NCBI GenBank assembly: GCA_034509755.1
Contig: CM067550.1
Location: 7,061,001 to 7,125,000 of the forward strand
Direction of reading: 5' to 3'
From: Anisodus tanguticus
Lineage: Eukaryota; Streptophyta; Magnoliopsida; Solanales; Solanaceae
Length of the DNA: 64,000 bases
Both the position numbers and the translations under genes were made by a program. Shown piece after piece: positions 41,301 through 49,026 of this stretch (the first letter of the stretch is position 1; every line of letters starts with the position of its first letter). Below the pieces are notes generated by a model, which did no database searches, was not told the DNA's origin, and saw only the letters and a program-made list of their open reading frames with translations.

Positions 41301-42294
41301 AGTCAATCCAAAAAACGTTGCACGAAAATAGAAACTCTTCCTTCCTTTTCCATTTCTTCAGCAAGTCGATTCGTATTTGTTTTTTTCGTCAGACTCAACC
41401 TATTTGCTTTGTAGTGTTGAGATTAAAGTGTTGTTTTATCTTGGGAGACTATTGTCCGCTAACGTAAAAGCATATATACGGGGCAATCTTGTCTTAAGGA
41501 CAGAGTGCAATCACTCGACTCAGCACACAGTTGTAACCATCCAGATTTAGTGTTTCTTGATTTCAGGTCATCAAGATTCAAGACTCAACACTCAACAACT
41601 TTGCGGCAGTTTTGAAGATTGTCTATTTGTTTATCCTTTCGAACACTTGTAATATTTATTTACTTCCCGTACTGCTTTACTACAATAGAAACTCAACAAT
41701 AATCTCACACAAAGTGGGGTCTAGGGAGGGTAGAGTGCACGCAGACGTTACCCCTACCTTGGAAGTTAGAGAGGTTGTTTCCGATGGACCGCTCGAAGAA
41801 AAGCAAACAAAAATAGTCCGGATAAAAATAAAGCACTATAGCATCAGATCTACAAATTAGTACAACAATCTAAACAAGTAAACCAATTCTAGAAAGACAG
41901 TAAAAGCAACAACATCACATACACCTATAGAAACTACACAAATAATTGGGGACAGGATCAGCATCATTTTCTTCACTGGAAATAACATATAAAATAAATA
42001 TTAAGCACCCAAAATCAATATCCAGTCACTCAAAGTACTGAGAAATATATCACATATAGTAACAAATCAAGAACTTGCCAAAACATATGAACCAAATATA
42101 ACAAAACCAAGAAAAGCAAAACCCATCTCCCATTTCAACATTTCAGTTCAAGAAAATCAAACCACATCAAACCCTACCAAACAAATATCAGTAATCAAGA
42201 ATCAAAAAAGCAAAAAAAACAGTTCAAGAAAAGAACAAGCCAAAAACCATAAGGAAATAAGTAAAAGAAATCACCTTTCAGGATTGAAATTCAT
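32321..42294 (-). CDS. XRI1: XRI1-like protein (X-ray induced transcript 1 family), nine exons
   Basis: Arabidopsis XRI1 is a plant-specific nuclear protein, induced by ionising radiation and needed for meiosis and normal pollen. Exons on the minus strand, highest coordinate first: 42294-42275, 34694-34642, 34564-34451, 33819-33680, 33307-33244, 33158-33052, 32989-32932, 32822-32739 and 32682-32321. All junctions are GT-AG, all phases agree, and the sum is 1002 nt (333 aa). Recognisable blocks are a Trp-containing N-terminus (MWKWRDSYGL), an acidic segment with FMFDDHENTPVKSC, the basic SQVKRRRMLQF, SVEEFISEMSQWVSGF, SASDIQLDIS, GDVTLKDINQRIRTP, and the C-terminal SITIMRTKG. The start is the first ATG after the TATA box. 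Exon 6 has an alternative donor 4 nt upstream (33,055), but only the one after 33,052 keeps the frame. Intron 1 is about 7.6 kb because of nested retroelements. Family assignment is from memory of the conserved blocks; expression is unknown. Confidence 0.85.
34996..36235 (+). repeat. 5' LTR (1,240 bp) of the intronic copia element
   Basis: Ends are TGTTGG and CCAACA. Inside, around 35,605-35,668, a CCATTAACAGCCCTCTCTAA-type unit is repeated about three times. CCATGCTATATATTGATG at about 35,699 could be the TATA region. ATCTTGGGAGAC and CTTAAGGACAGAG further on are shared by all four LTR copies in the window. Confidence 0.9.
36236..36949 (+). pseudogene. 5' internal region of copia element, possible gag remnant
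   Basis: The sequence after the 5' LTR starts ATTTAAGACAAG, not the usual TGGTATCAG primer site. A 96-codon frame at 36,269-36,559 follows; it contains a basic run (KRRRLK) but no motif that I can assign. Given its position it could be what is left of gag, but it could equally be captured or rearranged sequence. Confidence 0.35.
36943..37078. repeat. 68-bp tandem duplication inside the copia element
   Basis: A unit beginning GATATTGGACACTCAGTC occurs at 36,943 and again at 37,011, both followed by CATACAAAGCCT, a GCGACTGGAGTGG core and a CCA(A/G)AATTC segment. A related GGACACTCGGTCC and GTGGGCCAGAAT lie at about 36,503-36,545, so the motif seems to have been copied more than once. Confidence 0.75.
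37790..38300 (+). pseudogene. Ty1/copia integrase remnant
   Basis: The frame at 37,796-37,996 contains TFIDDG and LLKSKDEV, followed by KAEVENQL, the normal spacing around the first integrase Asp. QSNGV near 37,989 corresponds to the segment before the catalytic Glu. ILNKTPHKD at about 38,065 and the SSVYRLLV to FEDNFP region at 38,240-38,298 match the usual C-terminal part. Stops and frame changes separate these pieces. Confidence 0.7.
38560..39520 (+). pseudogene. Ty1/copia reverse transcriptase / RNase H remnants
   Basis: EALLWKEAKE at about 38,557 and MDVETTFLTGE at 38,720 correspond to the start of RT and its first catalytic Asp region. The YVDD core is not visible. RNase H pieces follow at 39,368 (WTSDLKNT) and 39,463 (MESEFIALY). 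Between about 38,790 and 39,300 much of the RT is missing or unrecognisable. Confidence 0.65.
40402..41698 (+). repeat. 3' LTR (1,297 bp) of the intronic copia element
   Basis: It is about 57 bp longer than the 5' LTR, chiefly from extra G-rich sequence near 40,815-40,850 and an insertion containing GGCAGAAACTTTCTGCC near 40,946. It ends ACTCAACA instead of CCCAACA. Confidence 0.9.
41847..42274 (-). other. Remaining 5' part of XRI1-like intron 1
   Basis: This is AT-rich unique sequence with long A/C-rich runs, starting on the minus strand with the GTGATTTC donor after 42,275. Apart from the possible cassette exon at 41,925-41,975 nothing else is seen in it. Confidence 0.6.
41925..41975 (-). 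other. Possible in-frame cassette exon in XRI1-like intron 1
   Basis: On the minus strand a TTCCAG acceptor precedes 51 nt with no stop in the required phase, followed by a TATAG/GTGTATG donor. 51 nt is a multiple of three and the entry and exit phases match exons 1 and 2, so inclusion would add 17 residues rich in Asp, Glu and Pro. It may be chance; only transcripts can tell. Confidence 0.35.
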
Positions 42295-42423
42295 TTTTTT
42301 TTCTTGAATATATATGTATGTAAGTTCAACTGATATACTGTGTTTTTTTTTGTAACACAAAGAAAAGGGAGGAAAGGGGGTTAGAAAATGGTTTGACTGG
42401 TGGAAAATCAAAGAAGTATCTCT

Positions 42424-42433
42424 CTTTATATAG
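42424..42433 (-). promoter_or_regulatory. TATA box of the XRI1-like gene
   Basis: On the minus strand the sequence CTATATAAAG lies about 130 bp upstream of the start codon. A start site about 30 bp downstream would give a 5'UTR of about 100 nt. No ATG occurs between the expected start site and the chosen start codon. Confidence 0.6.
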
Positions 42434-42649
42434 TATATATAGTTTGGAGTCCTTAATAATAGCCGTTAAAACATATCATATTGTAATAAAATAAACTTGT
42501 CTTCTTCCTACTCTTCTCTTTATTATTATGCACTAACCATGGAAACTAGCAATAAAAACACTACTAGGCAGTTTTGGCAGAACATTAAAAAGTAAAAGAA
42601 AAGAAACGAAAAAAAGAAGAATAGGCTTTAACACGTGTAAAGAAATCTG
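42434..42649. other. Upstream region of the XRI1-like gene
   Basis: About 215 bp of AT-rich sequence separates the TATA box from the foldback element. No further gene or clear regulatory motif is recognised. Confidence 0.4.
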
Positions 42650-42711
42650 TTAGTGGGGGAGAGAGGTGTGTGCAGAGGTTGATGGGTCGGGTCGGATTTC
42701 TAATGGGTCAT

Positions 42712-43245
42712 TCGCACAAATGTCCAAAAGGTGGTCTTTAATTTTTGCCTTTTAAATTTGAGTTTTTAAATTTTTATCTTTTATTATTTTTTATGCGTCA
42801 TAATTAAAATTTTGCTCTGCATAATTAGTGTTATATCTTCGACATATATATCATACACAACTCACAGATTATGTTGGATAAGGCATAATTATAAACACTC
42901 AACATAATATGAAAAAAGACATAATTTTATATTTCATCGGGCATAATTAGCATTTAATTTCAATATATGTATCATAACATTCACACAAACTATGTTGTAT
43001 AAGACATAATTTTCAACACTCAACATAATTTTAAAAAATTACTATAAAATTATGCCGCATAACTTAATTCCTACATAATTATGTCGCGCGAGGTAAAAAA
43101 TCAGTTTTCAAAGAAAATAATATTATAGAGACTATGCCTTATGAAGTAAACCTGAATATTTTCATAAAATAAATAACATGGGAAAATTAAAGACCACAAA
43201 TATAAAGGACAAATTAAAAATCAGTCATTTGAGGACAATCCGCAC
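42712..43245. mobile_element. Short TIR element inside the left foldback arm
   Basis: It is present in the left arm and absent from the right arm at the equivalent point. The ends carry imperfect inverted repeats: CGCACAAATGTCC and GTGGTCTTTAATTTTTGCC on the left, GGAAAATTAAAGACCAC and GGACAATCCGCAC on the right. The interior has two imperfect copies of a unit of roughly 130 bp with GGCATAATTA and CACTCAACATAAT. It has no coding capacity. Confidence 0.55.
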
Positions 43246-43559
43246 AAAAAAATATTTCTAATTGGCCTAAAAAATATTCTTTACACTGTGTTGTCGTGTT
43301 AAATGTGACATGTCAGTTTCATAATCAAAACAAAACAACATATACTAGATATAATAAATACATGTGTACATATTTATGATGTAATTCATAAACAATCTCT
43401 GAGTTATTACTACAACATTTTGGTCAGAGTATTTAAATATTGTGAATCTGTCATTTAAATTTTTATAACGTGTTGCTTTATTTACTATTTAAAAAGGACA
43501 TAAAAGTATTTAATTATAAATATAACAAAGTTAAATGAATATTTATTTTGTACTATATC

Positions 43560-44328
43560 TAGTGACGAAGCTAGAAATTTAGCGAAGGGTGTGCATATTT
43601 TCTTTTCACTTGTGTTAAGGTTGTACAAACTTAAATACAACAACAATATACCCAGTACATTCTCACAAGTGGGGTATGAGAGAGGGTAAAGTGTACACAA
43701 ATTTTACCTCTTGGAATGTATAGAGGTTGTTTCCAATAAACCTTCGGCTCAAGAAAAGACATTTCAAATAAGGTCATACAAGCATTTTAAAGAAGTCATC
43801 CCATAATATAAAAGAAAGCATAACAAAGCATTATGTGGAAAGGAAACAGTAACTACAACAACCAATATGATGATCGAAGTACAAGAGACATCATATAGTA
43901 GCAAAAATCGAAAGGCAATAAGCTACAGGATAATCCTACGACTACTAGTATGGGAAATTCGTGAGACAACACTCTAACTACCTATTAACCTTCTATCATA
44001 ATCAGTGTCCTCCATAACCTCCTATTAAGGTCATGTCCTCGGTAAACTGCAACTGCGTTCTAATCACTTCTCTCCAATACTTCTTCTGTCTACCTCTACC
44101 TCTCTTAAATCATCCATAGCCAACCTCTCTCACCTCCGCACTGGGCCTCTGCACATGCCCGAACCATCGCAGTCTCGCTTTCCGCATCTTGTTCTCCACA
44201 TGACATTTAAGTCATCACAAACTTAAATATATACTCATAATAGCTAACATTAACTTATGTACACCGCGTAATTTTTCGGTGAAGAGTGTGCACCTGACCA
44301 CCCTTCACCTAAGATGGCTCCGCCCATG
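43560..44328. mobile_element. hAT-like non-autonomous element with 8-bp TSD
   Basis: The flanks ACTATATC (43,552-43,559) and ACTACATC (44,329-44,336) form an 8-bp target duplication with one mismatch, as expected for hAT. The termini are TAGTGACGAAGC and GGCTCCGCCCATG, the latter being the reverse of CATGGGCGGAGCC. Both ends continue with an AAGGGTG/CACCCTT match. The element interrupts the left foldback arm exactly where the right arm is continuous. Most of its interior is an RTE LINE fragment. Confidence 0.7.
43638..44212 (-). pseudogene. 5'-truncated RTE-type LINE, 3' end
   Basis: On the minus strand the sequence encodes fragments typical of the C-terminus of plant RTE elements: KARLRWFGHV, then a GRGR-K-YW segment and QLTEDMT-like remains. 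After this come the 3'UTR and a (TTG) tail at 43,638-43,650. Stops and frameshifts are present and the reverse transcriptase itself is missing. The last about 150 bp match the retroposon in the XRI1-like intron. Confidence 0.7.
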
Positions 44329-44657
44329 ACTACATCAAACCATTTTACATGTAATTTATCTCATCTAAATATTAATTATTTGAAAATGAAAATTGGTATT
44401 TATTGATTTTAAATTTGCAACGCAAATTACTTTTTGTGATGAAACTTTTTTTTTGCACCTTCAAGATGAAAATTGTTAATCTAATTTCGGTTTTAGTTTG
44501 TTACGGCTCCTAAACTTTGACTTATGTTAATCTAACATTAATAGAAACTTTTTCAACAAGTTAAAGCGATAATGATTATAGTTTTGCAAATTAATTTGGA
44601 CTAGTCGAGAGTTGATGATGCAATAAAAAAGTGAATCATTCTAACATTGAGTGTAGT

Positions 44658-45070
44658 CAGGAGTGGCTCAACACAGTAAGTGGCTTAACGCTAAAACACT
44701 ATAAAATTTCATAATATTTTAAATAAAATTTATGTATTTTTTCAAATTCACTTTTTAAACTTTTTTTAGATACAAAGATATAAATTTATCCTTTTAAAGA
44801 TTAATTCATTCAAATAATTATTTTAATGAATAAATAAAAATAATTGATTCAGAAACATTAAGTATAAAATAAAATATAAAACCATTATAAACGGAAAAAA
44901 AAAAACAAATAACCCCTAAACCATTTAGTCAACCTCTAGTCTTAGTTTTAGGGTGTTCAAAATCTACATATGTACATAAAAGATAAAAAAAATTACCTTA
45001 TACATACAATGTATTTTTTTTGTCAAGGATGTTCGGATGAACACCCTGGACCTTACTAGATCCGCCCCTG
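44658..45070. mobile_element. hAT-like MITE in the centre of the foldback element
   Basis: The termini CAGGAGTGGCTC...AGTAAG and CTTACTAGATCCGCCCCTG are inverted copies of the CAGGGGCGGA-type end common in Solanaceae. The 8 bp on each side do not match, so the insertion may have been followed by deletion. The interior is AT-rich and non-coding. Confidence 0.5.
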
Positions 45071-45381
45071 CCTCCATTCCAATATAAATGACTTTCTGAT
45101 ACATTTTTTTATAGTCCAAAATGTATGAATTTTTCAAAGTTCAAAGATTGTATTAACTCTTTTTTTTTTCTTTAAAATTGTCCTTCTCTTTAATGGGTCT
45201 CAAAAATTCCAACAATTGTCTATCTCTTGTTTTTTAAAAAAAGTTTGAGAAAGAAGCAAAAATTCATTTAAATGCATATACAATTAACTAAGTTTTTGCA
45301 TCCATAAACGCATGCTATCCAAAATATTTATTCTAAAACCCTATTCGAAAAGAAGTCATTCCAAAATGTAAATTGAGGAAG
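45071..45381. mobile_element. Possible Stowaway-like MITE
   Basis: The left end CCTCCATTCCAATATAAATG and the right end, read in reverse as CCTCAATTTACATTTTGGAA, both continue into ATGACTT. This suggests terminal inverted repeats of about 25 bp. No TA duplication was confirmed. It fills the rest of the foldback centre. Confidence 0.35.
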
Positions 45382-45858
45382 CATGTCATAATCAATTCAC
45401 TTAATAATTAACTAAACTCATGTTAAAATGATTCACATCTTTATTGCATCATTAACTCCGCTTAGTACAAAATTAATTAGCAAAACTATTATTATAACCA
45501 CTTAAACTTGTAGAATAAGTTTCTATTAATGTTAGCTTAATATAAGTCAAAGTTTAGGAGCCGTAACAAACTAATACTGAAATTAGATTAGCAATTTTCA
45601 TCTTGAAGCCACAAAAAAAAGTGTCATCATCGAAAAATAGTTAGCGTTGCCACTTTAAAATCAATAAATACAAATTCTCATTTTCTAATCATTACTAGTA
45701 ATATTTAGATGAGATAATCAAATGTAAAAATGTTTGAGTTCGTACAAAATAAATATTTATTTAGCTTTGTTATATTTATAATCAAATATTTTATGTAGCT
45801 TTTTAAAATGTAAATAAAGTAACAAGTTATAACAATTTAAACTTTTAACCGACAGATT

Positions 45859-46890
45859 TGTTGGAAATTTGCCTTTGGCGGGAGTTGCGACCGACCAACT
45901 TTAACGGCTTAAACATTAGTGTAACGTATGTTGGAGAATCCGGTTCTTCACACATGCATGATCTACTAAGTACGTATATAACCGTAGGGCCAAGAATCGT
46001 CAAATTTCATTGAGAAATGAAAGAGATATTGGTTCACGAAGTAAGGTGTTTGAAGCATGGAAAGTGTGGTATTGGGTTCAATTCTCCCTCATCGGTAGAG
46101 GAAGAAAGAATTGTTGTGTATATAAGATTCGAAATTGGTTTGGGGTTTGGGACCCCAATGGGTATCCCATGTGTTTAAAGGAGGGAAGACCTAGATGTGC
46201 TTCGGTTCGAGGAAAGACCACACGTGCGCCGCCGCCCCCCGCCCGTCCGGTCCGGTTCCGTTCTCGGGTTCTCGGGTTCTCGGTCTTCTGATATTATCCT
46301 TTATCCTTTTGGGCCAGAGAACTTTGCCAGAAATACAGTTTGATCCCAGAAGTTTCCAGATGTACAGTTCGGACCAGAATTATTTCGGATGTACGGTTTG
46401 GTCCCGAAGTTTCAAGATGTGCGATAATCGGCCCCTCCCTCACCTATATAAACACCCCCTTACACCATTGTTGAGCACCAAGGAGAACACCAAAAACAGT
46501 GCACGAAAATACACAACCGAAAACAGTTTTCTTCCTACAACTTTCAAGCATCATTTCGTTACTCAATATTCTTCACGGTAGCTCTTGAGTTTCCTTTGCT
46601 CAAGGGTTCCATTGCTGTTTTATCTTGGGAGACAAATTGTCCAGGACGTATAAAGGATACATACGGGGCAATATTGTCTTAAGGACAGAGTGCTACACTC
46701 GACTCAAAAAAAAACAATTTCCATTTTTCCATCTTCTACAAAGCGGAATTTTCGGTTTTCTTGTGTAACTATTGTAATTTTCAGATTTCTAGTTGAATTA
46801 TTGAATCTTTGTTTATCCTTTCGAATACTTGTAATAGTTATATACTTCCCGTACTGCATTATAAAATACCATAGAGCAAAACTCCCAACA
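45859..46890 (+). mobile_element. Solo LTR (1,032 bp) with perfect 5-bp TSD
   Basis: It starts TGTTGGAAATTTGCC and ends CTCCCAACA, the same family as the intronic copia element. AGATT precedes (45,854-45,858) and follows (46,891-46,895) it. It interrupts the right foldback arm; removing it restores pairing with the left arm. The interior shares ATCTTGGGAGAC and CTTAAGGACAGAG with the other copies. Confidence 0.92.
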
Positions 46891-47092
46891 AGATTCACAG
46901 TATTTAAATATTTTGATCAAAAAGTAGTTATCCTATATATATATTGTAAATGTCATTTTGTTTTGATTATGAAACTGACATATCATACGTGACACGATGC
47001 AAGAAACTTTTTCAGGCCCATAAATTTCCATTGAAAATCCGGCCAACCCCTATCCATCAACCTCCGTACACTCCTCACTCCAGCCACTAGCA

Positions 47093-47692
47093 TTTTTTTT
47101 CTTGTTTTTTTTTTTAGAACGCGACACAACCCAAATCTATCCGAAATTCATCAGAATTTTACCAAAATTTGCGAACAAGTCCAATATCATTATACGAACT
47201 TGAACACCCACTCAAAACACCCAAAAAGAGGTCTTCTTAACTTGATATTGGCCGAAGTCAACTCCAAATTCTTAACTTAACTAGTTTCTCAACCAACGAC
47301 CCAAATTACTTATCATGACCTCGTTAATCCCCAGTGTTGATTTTGATCAAACTTTCTCATTTCCTTAACTTAGAAATTTTCAATTTCACGATTTCTCTCT
47401 GATACTCACACGAGTGCCTCGGGAACAACCCACCCATCCCCATAAGTCAAAAATATCATTTGAAAGCTACAAAAAGGATATTTTAGAGAAAAAAAGATAA
47501 AAGCTCAAAACGACCAAGCGAGGTGTTACAATTTAACATGAGAATCACTTAACATCCGACTTAAGCCTCCGAGAATGAAAAGCCCCCAAAACTTTGTTAT
47601 TATTATATTACTAATCACTAGTACGTGTTTATAATTTATAACTACGTGTTTATATTTTATAACTTTGTATGAAAAAAGTATGTATCACATTT
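47093..47692. repeat. LTR-like fragment, possibly Ty3/Gypsy
   Basis: No gene is seen. Phrases such as GTGCCTCGGGAACAACCCA, CCCCATAAGTCAAAAATATC and an ending GAGGTGTTACA at about 47,530 resemble LTRs of Solanaceae Gypsy elements as I remember them. No second LTR or boundary was found. Confidence 0.3.
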
Positions 47693-49021
47693 TGTTGGAA
47701 ATTTGCCTTTGGCGGGGAGATGCGTCCACCCATCTTTGATGAATTAAACACTAGTGTTCCGCATGTTGGAGACCTTGTCTCTTCGCACATGCATGATCTA
47801 CGAAGTGAGTAGATGACCGTAGGGCCAAGAATCGTCAAATTTCGTTGAGAAATGAAAGAGATATTGGTCCATGAAGTAGGGTGTTTGAGGCATGAAAATG
47901 TGGTGTGGGACAAATCTACCACATCGGTGGGAATAGGAAGAATTGCTCTCTATATAAGTCTCTAATTGGTAAAGGGTTTGGGACCCCAAGGGGTATCCCA
48001 TGTGTTTAAAGGATGGAGGACCTAGATGTGCTTGGGTTCAAGGCTAAGCCCACACGCGCGCTGCCGCCACCCGCCCGTCCCATTCGGTTCCGGGTCACGG
48101 ATCGTGGGTTGTGGGCTGTGGGTTGTTTCTGATATTATCTTTTTGGACCATAGAACTTTGTCAGATGTACAGTTTGATCCCCAGAGTTTCTGGAGACTTT
48201 CTGCCTACCGTTGGACTATTTTCTGGAGCATTAACCAGCCATTATTTGACTGATTAACTCCTCCATTAACAGCCCATTACTTGGGCAATTGAGCAGCCTC
48301 CTTCATGACCATAAATCAACTCACTAATGGCATTAAAACTGCCATTACAGCCCTCCCTTTATGGCCATTACAGCCTTGTTTTTGGCAGTTGGACATCCCC
48401 TCCTCCATGCTATATATTGAGATGTTGTTGGCTCAATTCGTGACTGAGATAACAGACTGAAAACCAAAGAAAAACAGTCACGAAAATAGCACAAACAGAC
48501 CACAAAACAGTGAGTAAAACTGTGTTGAAAAACAGTGATCAAACCCTCACATATACACAAGATATACACTACAGAGACACATTATATACACAGAGACAAA
48601 AGAGAAGAGTAAAGAGAAACTCTTCCTTCCGATTCCATATCTTCAGCAAGTCGATTCATATTTGTTTTCTTCGCCAGGCTCAACCTATTGGCTTTGTAGC
48701 GTTGAGATTAAAGTGTTGTTTTATCTTGGGAGACTATTGCCCGCTAACGTAAAAGCATATATACAGGGCAATCTTGTCTTAAGGACAGAGGGCAATCACT
48801 CGACTCAACACACAACGTTGTAACCATCCAGATTTAGTTATTTCTTGATTTCAGGTTATCAAGATTCAAGACACAACAAGCTTGCGGCAGTTTTGAAGAT
48901 TGGCATATTTGTTCAAACAAGATTCAATTTCTGAATATTGAATATTTATTTATCCTTTCGAATACTTGTAATAGTTACTTACTTCCCGTACTGCTTTATA
49001 AAGTACAATAGAGTACCAACA
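47693..49021 (+). mobile_element. Solo LTR (1,329 bp) with perfect 5-bp TSD
   Basis: It begins TGTTGGAAATTTGCC and ends ACCAACA. CATTT lies on both sides (47,688-47,692 and 49,022-49,026). It is the same family and orientation as the LTRs at 34,996, 40,402 and 45,859. A TATA-like CTATATATTGAG occurs at about 48,410. Confidence 0.92.
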
Positions 49022-49026
49022 CATTT

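Larger units (their letters stand above)
34996..41698 (+). mobile_element. Degenerate Ty1/copia LTR retrotransposon in XRI1-like intron 1
   Basis: Two LTRs (34,996-36,235 and 40,402-41,698), both beginning TGTTGGAAATTTGCC and ending CAACA, enclose about 4.2 kb. Flanks are GTAAT (34,991-34,995) and ATAAT (41,699-41,703), a 5-bp target duplication with one change, and the insertion splits the retroposon. Internal remnants appear in copia order on the plus strand. Integrase has TFIDD at about 37,799 and QSNGV at about 37,989. Reverse transcriptase has MDVETTFLTGE at 38,720. RNase H has WTSDLKNT at about 39,368 and MESEFIALY at 39,463. All are broken by stops and frameshifts, so the element is not autonomous. 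No normal primer-binding site follows the 5' LTR. The LTRs differ by several substitutions and indels, so the insertion is not recent. Confidence 0.85.
34974..41831 (-). mobile_element. Short TTG-tailed retroposon (SINE or RTE LINE 3' end), split by an LTR element
   Basis: Two pieces, 34,974-34,995 and 41,699-41,831, together make about 150 bp. They match the common Solanaceae retroposon tail whose minus-strand end reads CACTTTGTG...ACTGGGTATGTTGTTG. A 15-bp target-site duplication flanks the pair: AGCACTATAGAATCA at 34,959-34,973 and AGCACTATAGCATCA at 41,832-41,846, with one mismatch. It lies inside intron 1 of the XRI1-like gene in the gene's orientation. The length suits a SINE or a strongly 5'-truncated RTE LINE, and I cannot separate the two. 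Confidence 0.75.
42650..47092. mobile_element. Large inverted-repeat (foldback) element with nested insertions
   Basis: The left arm (42,650-44,657) and right arm (about 45,382-47,092) are imperfect reverse complements once nested elements are removed. Examples: GACATGTCAGTTTCATAATC at 43,308 pairs with GATTATGAAACTGACATATC at 46,964. GTTACGGCTCCTAAACTTTG at 44,499 pairs with CAAAGTTTAGGAGCCGTAAC at 45,549. GAGGTTGATGG at 42,676 pairs with CCATCAACCTC at 47,056. The arms exceed 1 kb each. No transposase frame is present and I could not identify a clear flanking target duplication, so the superfamily (Mutator-like or foldback) is open. The arms hold at least four younger insertions. Confidence 0.7.
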
